This document shows positions 25,793 to 37,102 of a DNA stretch of 64,000 nt, piece after piece. This DNA is from Mesodorylaimus sp. YZB2_4 (Eukaryota > Nematoda > Enoplea > Dorylaimida > Dorylaimidae). The first letter of the stretch is position 1, and each line of letters starts with the position of its first letter. The stretch covers positions 458,254 to 522,253 of the forward strand of contig JASANH010001389.1 of NCBI GenBank assembly GCA_030248295.1, in the 5' to 3' direction. The translations under genes were made by a program, and so were the position numbers. The notes below the pieces were generated by a model, which saw only the letters and a program-made list of their open reading frames with translations, did no database searches and was not told where the DNA came from.

Positions 25793-25876
25793 CCGGCCTC
25801 GTGGCCTGGTGGGTTAGGCGTCTGCCTCTCACGCCGGGTGCGCAGCTACGGGCGAGTGTTCGACTCGCGGGCCGGT
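25793..25876 (+). repeat. tRNA-like sequence (SINE head or tRNA pseudogene)
   Basis: The ends fold as a tRNA. CCGGCCT (25793-25799) pairs with GGGCCGG (25869-25875). A perfect T-stem GCGAG/CTCGC closes the 7-nt loop TGTTCGA, and the A-box-like TGGCCTGGTGGG resembles Leu/Ser-type tRNAs. It is not a normal tRNA: two extra bases lie between the acceptor and D arms, and the anticodon stem GGCGT/ACGCC closes a 9-nt loop. It is best read as a tRNA-derived SINE head or a pseudogene. Confidence 0.55.
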
Positions 25877-27290
25877 AAATCGTTTCGTGTAAAATGTGTC
25901 CCTTCGCCCTCGAGTGCGCATAGGCGTTTGGTGATGTGGTAAAAGATGAATGAAGGAGATGGAAAACGATGCCTCCTAAGTTTTGGCTCTTTATCGATTA
26001 GATCAGGATGGTGTGACCCCAAAGCGACATGTCTCTGTTTTGTTGCGTTGCGTCATCTCTGCAACCAGACTGCATCGCGCACCAGTCTGCACGCTTGCAG
26101 CAACATCGAGTTCGAGATGATGTTTTCGCCCCCTGCTGGCTTGCAGTGGCCATGTAGGTTTCAGCTCCCATTTGAACAGATTATGTGCTCCTGAGCACCA
26201 TACAGTACATAATAGCACAGTTCTGATCACCCTCTGATGTGGGAAATTTTGTCAGACTTGGAGTCCATAAAGACACAGTATGATGTACCGTGGCACAACC
26301 GTGTGCACATGTTCTTCCGGCAATGCTATCAATGCCATCGAACCTCCTCTGCCAGTTGTAGGCGTATTTCTAATCAAAATTATTAAACCGAAAGCGGCAT
26401 CGTACGAATTTGGGGAAATAAGTTTCACTTCCTGTATCCAAAGGACGTAAGCCCCACTGCGTTACTCCAACGCATTTACAGGATGCATCAGCATCAATCA
26501 TAGGAGGAGCAAAAAACTCTGAAGCTCTGGAAAGCGTTTAAAAGCGGGCCGACTCCTCTTGGAGGATTTATCTCATGATCTAAGGGCGACACTATGATAG
26601 ATTTCCTCGTCAGAAGCACTGATGCATCAGATGATACAAGCAAGTCCGTATCAGAACACGCTGACTGGTTGCCAGTGACCCATAAAATATTTTCTCAACA
26701 CAAATAAAAAACAATACGACTCATCACCACCGCAGGGCTCAGGACATAAGGACGATATTTGGTATTTCTATTTATACAGTCGGGAACGGTGGACACCGAA
26801 GTGCGGGAACGGAATGCGGGAACGGTGGACACCGAAGTGTGCCCCGAATATCGGCGACGCCGTCCGAAAAGCTTTGTCCAATATCGGCCGGGCTCACGAT
26901 CATCCTGGGTGGATGTCTAAGGGACGTGAAGGGTGGTATGATGGCTGTGGCTGTCCTTCAGCTTCAGCGAGTACTTTCACGAAACTTTATTTAGACCAAC
27001 ATTGGGCAGTAATAACACACGTAAGAGGACGCCTGGACATGCTTTATTGTTTAGTTCCGAAAATCCTCATATCAGATCAGTTTAAAACTTGAGTATTGAA
27101 CAAAAACAGGTCCAGTTAGCATATTTAAAAAAACGCAGAAAACTTCACTCGAAATCGGCGTAATGTAGAATGAAAAAGGACGCATAAAAAGAAAACCTAG
27201 ACACTCTATATTACTAAGTTCTTACGCTAGCTTCTATCAGATGCACGACGTCATCAAGAAACCCACTGAACTGTGTCATCGATTTCTCGA
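25877..27290. other. intergenic with a short direct repeat
   Basis: No gene is supported. A 23-bp sequence (CGGGAACGGTGGACACCGAA plus GTG) occurs at 26781-26803 and again at 26817-26839. The minus-strand 3' UTR of the VCPIP1-like gene is expected at the right edge. Confidence 0.5.
26781..26839. repeat. 23-bp direct repeat, two copies
   Basis: Identical 23-bp copies start at 26781 and 26817 with a 13-nt spacer. It looks like a recent local tandem duplication in non-coding DNA. Confidence 0.85.
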
Positions 27291-30195
27291 TCAGCCATTA
27301 TTTTTCTCGCAGCGGCCACTCAGTCCAGCCGGAACCAGCAGGCAGATGCTGTGGACACTTTCGTGCACGATGCAGTGATCGCTGCCCAAACACACGAGCA
27401 ACGAGTCGTCCACGTCCACTTCGCAGAAACAAAATTTCTGAAAAAACAAGTGTCAACAAGCGCAGTGCAGAAAAAGTTGACTCACTCACGGCATCCCCCA
27501 TCAGCGGCAAGGTGAAGTGGCGGTCAGTCCTCTCATACAGTCGCGCGGCGTAATGGAAGTAGAAACCGCCGAAGTGGAACAGCTCCCTCTTGGAGCACAG
27601 CAGACGCCAACGGTCCTCTTGGTCGTAGTTCCTCAGCCGCTTCTCCAACTCCCCGAGCACGCACGCATCGATGGCCTCCTGGGTAGAGTTCAGCTCCTTC
27701 AGTTCTTGCTCGAAGGTCGGCTTGCCCTGAAAACCACTTGCATGCACTCTCAGGCAGAGGCAGCCACGGTGGACCCACTCACTCGGATCTCCTCCACCCT
27801 CTTGTTGTGCTCCATCAGCATCTCCGTGGCCGACTTAAAAATAACGTCGATGTCCCCTGGCTGAAAGACACACGGTCCATAATCGAGGGCATTCGTAATC
27901 TTTTATCAAAGACCCCTCACCCCCACTTCGTCTCGACTGTCCTGCTGTCCCTCTGGACCACTGTCCTCGATCAACCCGTCCTGCAACTCGGCCCGCGAAA
28001 TTTTGCAAAAGCATTCGTTGAAATGCATGTTGCGGTGAGGCGAGTGCAGACTGGAACTCGTCTGCTCCACGATCTCAGTCAACACGACTCCATCTAACCC
28101 ATTCACATCGATCCCTGAAAGGAAGTTCCAAGGCGTTTTCGGGATGACAAACCTGACCCTAACGTACCACGTTTCGCGAGCTTCTCGATCACTCGGCGGG
28201 TCACCTCGTCCACGGTACTGTTCAGTTTGTGGTCAGATTCGTCACTGAACCACAGGACGCGCTCCTTCACCCGCTCCCCATTCGCCTGGATTTGCAGCTC
28301 GATGCTGAAACGCAGAGTCCACTTAGCACAGCGCGTCCGGGCAAGGACAGACCTCGAACTTACGTCCTCGGCGCGTTGTCGTATTCGACGCCGTCGAAAA
28401 AATGCTTTTGCTTCCTGAAGCACCACGAATTCGGCGCCCTCGTGGCTGTGTGGTCCCCGTTCTTGTACTCGACAGTTCCGTTAATTTTCTGCTTCCTCAG
28501 ATGTCTGAAACAAACGTCAGCAATGGCCGCAATGCGACAGTTGCTTGTGTCTTACTTGTCCGATTTGCACTCTGGACACGAGGCTGCCTCCGATTTCACC
28601 AGGATTTCGCACTGCACGCAACGGAGCAGTTTTCCGTTGGTCGCCGCCATCACGATCTTCCTTCCCGTATCGCCTGAAACCTGGCCTCCAAGTTTTCCAC
28701 GACTCTGAAAAATCGTGCCTTCCTACCTTTTACTTGTTCATTGAAATCGCGCGCCCACTCGGCCAACAAGCGGGGATGGACGGACCCCTTTTTCACCGCC
28801 TCGTTCTGGAAAGCCGTCACAATGCGACGCAAGTTTTCCGGCTTGCAAGTGAAAAAAGGCTCAGCTATTGAGAGAATAATTTAAAGAGACCGGACTTGCC
28901 TTGAAATACTTTCCGTTGGCCACCTTGCACAGGCCTTGTTCGTCAAAGTCCACGTAGTGGGCCACCATCGCCTCGCTCAGACCGCCCCAAACCGGTTTGA
29001 ACCACTCCTTCGGAAGTCGGATCGTCGATACTGCGCGTTCGTTGGCCGTCGCCACCAGAATCGATTTCGTCGCACGATTGTCGTTCGACCAAGCAAAAAC
29101 CAGAGGCGAGATCTTTCGGCCACCAGCGTCTCGACAGTCTTCAGGACGCCGCAGGAAGGGCACGAAGACGTTGATGGTGAAGGGCGACTTTGAATCGAGA
29201 AGCAGGATCGTCCTGCAAAGAACATTCGCCATGGCGGCTAGCTCGAGTACGCAGTTGCGGAGGCCTTCGACAGACGAAATGTACTTCCGGTCGATCATGG
29301 CCCACAATTTGTCGTCGTTTAATCGCTTTTTGTACTCGCGTCCTGACTGCCGCAGGTGCTTGATCGTTTCTTCGACGATCCTGTTCGCAAACACCTCGCG
29401 CCCAGTGCAAGCCCTGCTCACCAACGCCGCCGAGTTCCACGGCCACTTTGTTTCAACGGTCGACAACGGAACCAGACCGCGATTTTCGTTCAACTTCCCG
29501 ACTGTCTGCAGCAGGGGCGACAGATATTCGACCACGGCTTTGTCCATGCCATATCTGAAATGGAGGAGATGTTGCTGCGACGAGGGATATGGCATTTCGA
29601 GCGTGGTGTCTTATTGCTCCGCATGAACCCACAGCGACTTACTCGATCAAATCGACGTGTTCGTCTCGAATTCCGAAGGCGAAGTCGCCGAGCATGACAA
29701 CATTAAACGGTTCCTTTCGTCCCATTTTCGACAGTTTCTTCACCTCGCCGCTTTGCCAATCGACGCCGTAATGTTCGAAGTCATGCTGCATCACTAAGGC
29801 GTGCCCGTAGCCCATCAACCCGTCGATCATCTGGCCAGCCATTTCGGCCCGACCTTTACCCAACGCGCCTTGCATTTGCAGCAGAGACGCCCGAGAATTG
29901 TACCAATCGTCCACTTCTTGCTGCGATTTGGCCTCGACGATTCCTCGAAGTTGTCCAACAAGCAGGCGGAGACGACACCACCAACAATTGACGTGCGTTG
30001 ATGTCTCGAAGAATATCAACGGCCGACGACACTTTTCGCAAACGGCACCACGCATGACGAGAGCTTCTTTCAACAGTTCCGCAATTGTCGTACGATCGTA
30101 TTCTAGTAAAGCGATGCGACAATTGAGGAAAGAATACTTGCCACAACGAAAAAGAATACTGGACCATTCCAAGCTTGATGCTTGTAATTGGAGTC
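27291..30195 (-). CDS. VCPIP1 (VCIP135)-like protein with inactive OTU domain
   Basis: Ten exons: 30195-29643, 29554-28900, 28859-28727, 28673-28556, 28504-28364, 28304-28168, 28114-27921, 27860-27783, 27726-27490 and 27437-27291. They hold 2,393 nt in one frame; the first needs one base from an upstream exon carrying the start, which I could not place. The intron after 28900 appears to be GC-AG. VCPIP1 is a p97/VCP- and syntaxin-5-associated OTU deubiquitinase that acts in Golgi reassembly. Matching blocks run in order: a zinc pair (CEKCRRP, NCWWC), VVMLGDFAFGIRDEHVDLIE, LRNCVLELAAMANVLCRTIL, FAWSNDNR, zinc-binding CVQCEIL and CPECKSD, HFFDGVEYDN, and LWFSDESDHKLNS. Where active members have D-G-x-C this protein reads T-K-W-P-W, and the catalytic His segment reads RATKSIL, so the enzyme should be dead. 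The last exon is Cys-rich (FCFCEVDVDD) and of unclear origin. The product is about 800 aa, shorter than vertebrate VCPIP1. Confidence 0.85.
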
Positions 30196-30691
30196 CTGCA
30201 ACGAAAAGAGACAATCACTTTACACCCTGTCTACGTGAATCAGCGTTGGTTAACCCTTCCCTTGTCAAATTTGTGGACTCATATTCTACAGTACGGGGTC
30301 CACACTTTATAAGTTGTTTTTGATCGATATCTCCCGAACCGATCAAAATATCGCGAAATCCCATCGTAGGGTTCTCAGGTACGTGTATCAGCGAAGGCTC
30401 TTCATCAGTATACCCAAACGAGACTAACAGCTGTTATCTATGAATTTGCTGTCAAGTGCTTACTTGCAGCACATATGTATCCGTACACTAGATGCCATCG
30501 GTGGCGGTGCTGGCTTGCGAAGTCTTTTGCATATATGGTGGCTTACTGGCCGACAGGCTGAAGAATTTAGACGACATACGGCACGCAAACTGCCCATTCC
30601 CGTCCGGTGGCCCTCATAATACAATAAGACTGTGGCCAGTCTGCCCTGGTCTAATCCGTCTAAGCTGCCGATGGTAAGTTTAAACTTGTGG

Positions 30692-30960
30692 CGCGGTGGT
30701 GCAACGGTTCCTTGTTCGTCTCTCCGTATTGCTTGGGAGCGATTGGCTGGGCTCATTCCGGGTTCGATCCCCGGTCGAGTTGAGAGACGGAAGCCAAACG
30801 AGTAGAAAGTCTCGGCTGTCGAACACCGACAGGGTTCAAAGCTCACCCGCCATCGTCCGAGGAAGTCGGTGTCCTGTCCAGGATACTCTCGTGTGGAGGT
30901 GCTCCTAGTGGAGACACGCAGAGGGACGCTGCTGGTCCCCGCACAGCCTCGCTTATAAGG
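30692..30960 (+). mobile_element. tRNA-derived SINE
   Basis: The head has a pol III A-box-like GGTGGTGCAACGG and a perfect B box within CCGGGTTCGATCCCCGG, the latter forming a T-arm-like hairpin. About 170 bp of unrelated body follow, including GAGAGACGGAAGCCAAACGA. Similar words (GGAGACGAAAGACAAACGA) follow the B box of the minus-strand copy near 40060-40400, so the two belong to one diverged family. No poly(A) tail is evident. Confidence 0.65.
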
Positions 30961-31023
30961 TTTGACTGCTAGCCGGTGTCGCATGTCAAACCAGCCTCAA
31001 GTCGATGTAAGTGGGAGGGATAA

Positions 31024-31787
31024 TTTGACATGGATATTTGCCCATGTCAAAGTAACCGCTGGTCATAATATTCGCTCATGTCCAGACTTAGTGCATCCAA
31101 TACGAGTTACGTCAGACTTAGGATGCGGATGGTGTTTCGACTTGGTTGGGCCGTTACATGAAACTGAGAACGAGACCGGGTATGGTTTTTTGAATATAAA
31201 GTAGGCACTTGAGATGAGACTGTGTCCACAGTCCAAAATAGTCTATCAATTTTGAGCATTCTGCGGTAAAGAATTTCGCAATGAATTTTGCAATGATTTT
31301 GAACGTCACATGTGTGAGAAGCTTGGTATCAAAAAAGCTTTTTCGACAGCGTATCAGTCGTCTGGGTGCGCAAGAAATCGAAAGAGCTCGGAATCAACAC
31401 TAATGGCGTCATAAGGAAAGTCAAGTGTCAAACACGACACGTCATCGATTCTCTCCCAAAGCCAACTAGCGTTAGAAGTATCCGTGGAGATGGCAACTGC
31501 TCGTTCCGCAGCGTGATACGCGCGATTATTTGCGATCAGATCAAGAAGGCAGGAAATTGATATCACTAGGCTTCGCTCCAAGTTTTCTTACACTTGTTCC
31601 TCCATGGTTGAATATTTAGTAACTGTGCGTTCTGTGTCTTCGTTGACAAAGGTGATGCTTGTTGGAAAGAAATATCAGGTCTAAAATATTTTGCAACTTA
31701 AAAAATTATACCCGGATACTTTGACATGACCCCGGTTACATTGGCATACTGATATGTCAATGTAACCGACCGGCTACTTTGACATGG
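31024..31787. mobile_element. fold-back element carrying an OTU fragment
   Basis: The left end is a hairpin, TTTGACATGG (31024-31033) with CCATGTCAAA (31042-31051). CCATGTCAAAGTAACCG (31042-31058) is repeated in reverse complement at the right end as CGGCTACTTTGACATGG (31771-31787), with 16 of 17 bases matching. Next to it another hairpin (31733-31768) and a further copy of ACTTTGACATG (31718-31728) reuse the same words. These nested inverted ends suggest a non-autonomous DNA transposon of about 760 bp. The broken OTU ORF lies inside. Confidence 0.6.
31366..31683 (+). pseudogene. OTU-type cysteine protease fragment, frameshifted
   Basis: The frame contains VRSIRGDGNCSFRSVIRAII, which matches the catalytic-Cys segment of OTU proteases (D-G-N-C-x-F-R). 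The frame stops at 31559-31561, but the shifted frame continues in OTU-like style (EIDITRLRSKFSYTC, then SSMVEYLVTV) to about 31683, so one frameshift near 31550 explains the break. The His-bearing C-terminal part is not seen. OTU domains of this kind are common in transposon-borne proteins of animals, and this copy sits within inverted repeats. It is not part of the VCPIP1-like gene, which lies on the other strand. Confidence 0.6.
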
Positions 31788-34700
31788 TGTTTCACGACCG
31801 GCGCGGCGCGGTCTTGGTCACCAGTTTGCCTCTTGCAGGTGTGCCGCTGTGTTGATCGACTGTGACATCGTGAGAGAATCAGAAATGCGAGTACTTAGTC
31901 CAAAGGACCAGTGCGTTTTTTATGGATCACGAACACATGCTCTCTTTACGTGAATATGCAGTTCAAGATAAGATCTTGACTATGGTGTTCATGCAAACTT
32001 GTTTCCCTGGAGCTTACTGTGAGATCTAAAAGAGGTCAGAGGCCAAAACAATGTCACTCATCGCTTACAAAGCAACGCAATAGAATTAAAAATTTTGTCC
32101 AAAACCTACAGCATTCTATGGAAGGATCTTTGAAAACAAAGCACTGGGAGCATAATTTGCGAAAGGTGCCAAAAACCCAACACAGCATGCAACAACAATA
32201 AATTGAATGAAGTGTTACCGATAATCGGAAGCCTCAGATGCTCGGGTAATGCAGTTCTCTGTCCAGGGCTCTGCGTGAACCCCAGATTGCTATTCCTGCC
32301 GTGATGATATGGATAGTAGAGCATATGTTCGTGTCTAGCTCAAGGTCAGCAGCTCTTGGCATGAACGTGGTGGAGGTGTATTTAATCGTGAGGAAAACTA
32401 ATTGATGACCTTTGACACAACAACTTACTGTCTGTTGCTTAGATTGGGAAATGTCTGCGCTATATGTAAACTTTAAAATTCAGTAGCTGCGTGAGCAGTT
32501 ATGTGCAAGATGATAACTCCTCCAGCTCTCTGTTGTTTGATTAAACCGGTGAATAAAATGTTGCACTAAGAAATGCCTGTTTGCAGTCGAGGCAACGACA
32601 TGCTCGACTAGGTGCTGATCCAAAGTGCAGCATGGCCTTCGAATAGCAAGTCAATCCACCAGTGACAGTCGGCCTGATTTCCACTGACTTCGGCAAACTG
32701 CCAATCACGATTGATAAATATTCATCAGAACTCTATTTTCAGTCCCCATCTTGTAACATTTTGTTTGATAATAGGTCACGAGATGTCACGGAAAAGTGTT
32801 CCCATGTCATTTTCAAACATGACACTATGACAATGGCCAGCATACTTCAATCAGTCACGCGGGGCCACGTACGATGAGCTGCCTTCAGTAATGCACCTAC
32901 AGCACTGTACAGACAAGTGACCAGTCTTGACCACATTAGCAAGAATGTGATTGCGCTAGCGGATTCGAGTCAAGGGGATAAAGTTTTGGCACCAGATAAT
33001 TTTATTCCTAAATTTATACCAGATTTCCTTCTTTCAATCTGGACTGATAATGAAAAATTCTGATGAAAATACAGGGTGTTCAAAAAATTCGATTACTTTT
33101 TGAAAATTCCATGTGAAGATCGGGATCGATTCAGTTTTGAATTGCCATGTGTTCCCAAAATCCAAATGGAAAGACCCGTCTATGGATTCTGCTGTGCTTG
33201 GGATTAGTTTTGCGCACTGTGCTGCGGATGCACCGCAGGGTTTTTGGTGAAGTAGTAAACCTCGTTTTTGGCACCACCGAGAGAGTGTCCGTCCTGGTTT
33301 TCTCTGGCATTGTTGTTCAGTAGCTGTTGTGTTTGTGCTTGAAATAACCTGCTTTGCCAGAAAGGATTTGACCACTGTCTCTGAGCGCCTTCCGACTTCC
33401 GCACTGTCCGAAAGGATCTGAGCGCCTTGTATCGCGTGCCCCGTTCACAGTAGAGATACTTCCAACGGAAGTAATCTCACGCGAGTGACATGTATGTGTC
33501 TATTGCATTCCTTTTTCTGGCTCATGGAGGTAGAGGGTCGGCTGCGCCTTTTGCGTAAAAGTAAATGGCCCGCTCGGATATCTATTTCGAATTAAGTCGA
33601 TTCCTCGGACATGGGAGCTGGGGTATTCTTGTTAGAGTGTGGAATGAATTTGTATCCTGCATACCGTTTCCCACGAGATAGCCGGATCAGTGCGTTCATT
33701 CTCTCTCCAGCACGGCGTGTGGCAGGCGCGTGTTTGGCGGCGGGTGGGATGCCTTGGTTAGGAATGGGGGTAGGAAAAAACGAAAATGAATGGATCTTGT
33801 CCGTGTGCTCAACCCCGAGAGTCTGTGGGATCAATATCCAAAGGCGTTCTAGGAGACCGCTTCCAGTAGTGCAGACACCGTCAGTCCCCTTTTTCCTCAA
33901 CAATTTCCTTTTGCATTGCGTTTTCGCGCTTTCCGATTCCGAGACGACTTTGACGACGCGAGCCAAATGGTAGTAAGTCGAAAAAAGGGAAATTTAACTG
34001 AGGCTTTATCTTTTCAGAATAGAAAATGTTTCCAAGAGGCAGTCCGTTTCTACTCCAAGTCCGAGAGCTATAGCTGTGACTAGCTGTTCTTATGCCAAGT
34101 CTCCCTTTCTCTCACACTCTGTACTTCAACTCAGTCTGGCTACCGATCGGGTTACTTTCGTTTAGGCGTAATTTTCTCACGATGGGGTATAGTGTACATA
34201 AATCTGGCCGTGAAACGCAGTCCCAGTTGCACCAGTTCGTTTTCGTCGTATTGATAGGGTCGGGAGTTCAACCGAAAAAGGATTTACGAGGTAGCTTCTG
34301 AGGACCCGATAGCGGAGGTGGTGCAACGGGGAGAGGGTTGGGTGCGTTGATTAGACGGATCTTTTACAAGAATCGATGGAGAGTTCTTGCAGAACGTTTA
34401 ACAATGAAATGCTTTTTCTATGAATGGCCTGGTTTCAGGCCGCAACTTGTGACAGTTGGAGGGCAGACATGAAAGTCCCACGACCCCACCATCCGACAGT
34501 AGGCCATCCTTACTTATGGCAGGCTTGTGGGGGTGTAATTGAGTGAGCAAATTGTGATCACTCACCGATCAATTATGTTTTGAGAAAAACACGCCACTAA
34601 CTTGATCCAATTTTTAAGAAGCAGCTTCCAATAACCAAGAGCTTATCTCTTTTTCGATTAATAACTGAAGCGATGGGCGGGTACTCGATGCCATATGTTC

Positions 34701-34906
34701 CTCGTTTCGTCTCGCTCCCAGGCGGTCGCTGCCTAGGCAAACGAGGGGAAATCGAAAATTGACATTTTACTGAACGCCATGAGTAATTTGTCAATACCCG
34801 ACGCCTATATTTTATTCTCGCTTTAGGGTGTGCAGCCGATATGCGCAAGGCCAGCATTTCCCTTTGTTCTACGATCGCTTGACGCCGCCGAGTCAAGGCT
34901 GTGAGG
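31788..34906. other. intergenic
   Basis: No gene is supported. Overlapping frames of about 120 codons on opposite strands at 33592-33973 have no recognisable domain and are probably composition effects. A polypyrimidine-rich stretch near 34095-34140 stands out only weakly. The promoter of the Ly6-type gene should lie at the right edge. Confidence 0.5.
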
Positions 34907-36328
34907 ATGGCCAGATTTGGTCACTTCCGAACTGGGCATGCTCTCAATCGGGGGAATCAGTGTCTCATGTTGGTCGTCGGGTTTATTGTTTTGATAATTT
35001 TTAACAGAGTGTGCGAGGCGGAAGGTGGAAAGAGACTGACGATCGAGGATGGTGCTACTAAAGGTGAGCGTCGTATAGAACGCAGTACATTGGCTTTGCA
35101 TATGGCATGGTGGCGAATTTTCGGGGATGATTTAGCGCACAGTATTAGGTTGGATGGGGACTGTACCAGCATTATTCGGAGCAGTAGTTGGCCAGTGGCG
35201 CACACTCGCGAGGATGCGTTGAGTGGACAAATCGTCAGATTTCCTGCGTTCTCATGCCCTCGAATACGCGTGACCGCGTTTGGAAATGTGACTGCACTAT
35301 GTGTATTCAAGACCCATGGGAATGAACTGATCTGTTATTAGCTTCTGAAAATAGTTGGGAGTGCCCTGGTAATAATGAGCTGATTCAAAGGTGAATCATA
35401 AAGGTCAAGTGTGAGGTCCATTCTGGAATCACAATGCCAGAAAAGGCATGTCAGGGTCGGATCAATTGTACATATATCCTTGCAGATGACAAGATCGTTC
35501 GGTGTTATTATTGTTCCACATCCCCTTCAGTAATTCGATCTGAGAAGGTCAGGAAGATATTCCTTCCGGAGGAGGAGGAAGAAGAGCGATATAATGATGA
35601 CGGCACTTTGGTGACGGTGGCGAAACCATTTCGACTGCCCCCAAAATATGACCCAGCCTGTGCTAGACCGTCCAATTTCTCTCAGTTACAAACACAAACA
35701 TGTCGATACAACTATTGCATCAAACTTTTCATCGACGATAAGGATTGTAAGCGAACGGGCACCAGGTTGGGCACAAATGCTGCAATGTGTTATTATGTCG
35801 AGAGTATAGGAAGTGGATGAAAGGGGTGGCCACGGGGTGTTTGTTTAATTTTCTATTTTAGGGGACGGTCTAAATGAACCACCCTAGGGCTAGGGAGGTC
35901 CCTCCTGTTCTACTCTACAAAAATTTGTCCTACTGCATAACTACATGCTTGTAGTTCATATAGGTGATTTAGATATTCTTTTTTGACCGGTATTGAAATC
36001 AGGAGGAAAATTCAAAGATCCCGACGCAATGACCGTCTCTCCTGTTAGTCTATCAACACACACACACTCAACCCTAGACGATCTTTTCGTTTCAGCTGAT
36101 CCATTCGCCTTGCGAGGATGTGTGGACGCGATAATGCCTTTTGCACAACCTGCAAGCTACGCCGAGAAATGCGTACAAGAAGAATCTTTCTATAACAATA
36201 TGTTTTGTGTGTGTAAGGGCCCGTTCTGCAATGGTGCACCTGTTCTTATTCCGAGCTACAGATCCCTCATTTTACTCCTACCATCCATTGCTTATGCACT
36301 CTTTTTGTGTCTCGCTACTCGTGTCTGA
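34907..36328 (+). CDS. GPI-anchored three-finger (Ly6/uPAR-type) protein
   Basis: Three exons (34907-35063, 35486-35746, 36096-36328) give 651 nt and 216 aa. An N-terminal signal segment (CLMLVVGFIVLIIF, about residues 22-35) leads into the mature protein. Ten cysteines follow the LU/three-finger order: CYYC, PACA, TCRYNYC, RGCVD, EKCV and a closing FCVCKGPFCNG. A terminal hydrophobic tail (LILLLPSIAYALFLCLA) after a small-residue stretch is typical of a GPI-anchor signal. Such proteins modulate receptors or channels at the cell surface; the partner here is unknown. The first finger is unusually long and contains an acidic run (PEEEEEERYNDDG). A TGF-beta-receptor-like ectodomain is the main alternative, but no kinase follows. 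Confidence 0.85.
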
Positions 36329-37102
36329 TTTGGTTTCTAGTTATGTGTGATTGTCCAGTAAACGTGTTTCGGCACTGGGATGCTTATGTGTTGTATGGAA
36401 TGTAGGGGTGATCTGCAGCCTGGGAGGCTCAGCGACTCGTTCAGCCATATTGTCCAGCAGCGAGAGGGTGGGCTCCTCCCTGATTCAATCCTTGGCGACG
36501 AAAAACCATACTGTAAACCCATAATGCTGACCCATGAGAAGGGGGCTCACCCAGTAGCCCGCACGACCCACTTGAGCGAAGTCCCTTTTGCCTGCAGCCA
36601 GGCAGTACTAAAAGATGCAATGAGTGGTGTACAGAGCAGTGGGTCGTTGCAGATGCGCAGTGCACACGGCATCATCAAACGAACGGCAATGCCTAATCTG
36701 ATTACCATCATGATAATCGACTGTGATCCAAATCCAAGAGCTACTTTCCATAGTCATCCTTGGCTAGTCACCCACTCCAGTCTTTAGAAAAAAACATGCG
36801 AATCAATCTCGCGTCACCAAAGCATCCCTATTGCTGAACGCTCCTTAAAACACAATAGGCGCATCAAGGTGAATGAGAATGGTTTCCAGCACTAGCTAAG
36901 CGACAGGTATCTATTGGCGTCATAACTGGCCATGGTCATTGTCAACACGAGTCCAGTTGCCCGGCAGACAACGCCGGGCAACCAAAATTGATCCAAACTC
37001 ATAAGCCGTAACGGAAAACGGAATATGAGCATATGAGATACAGTAGGTGTGAATTGACGATGAGAGGGCCTGACTGAAGCACTTGTGACAGTGGGGGCGA
37101 AA
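36329..37102. other. spacer with possible degenerate SINE
   Basis: No gene is supported between the Ly6-type and 7TM genes. GC-rich sequence at about 36410-36600 contains TGATTCAATCC, a weak pol III B box, so a degraded SINE is possible but not established. Confidence 0.4.

Noticed and set aside
25793-25876. Functional tRNA gene
   Set aside because: Extra bases between acceptor and D arm and a 9-nt anticodon loop do not fit a standard tRNA.
33034-33404. Minus-strand frame with Gln/Asn-rich sequence
   Set aside because: No domain and no splice partners; not distinguishable from chance.
33592-33973. Overlapping 120- and 124-codon frames on opposite strands
   Set aside because: Neither translation has a recognisable motif; mirror-image open frames are expected from composition.
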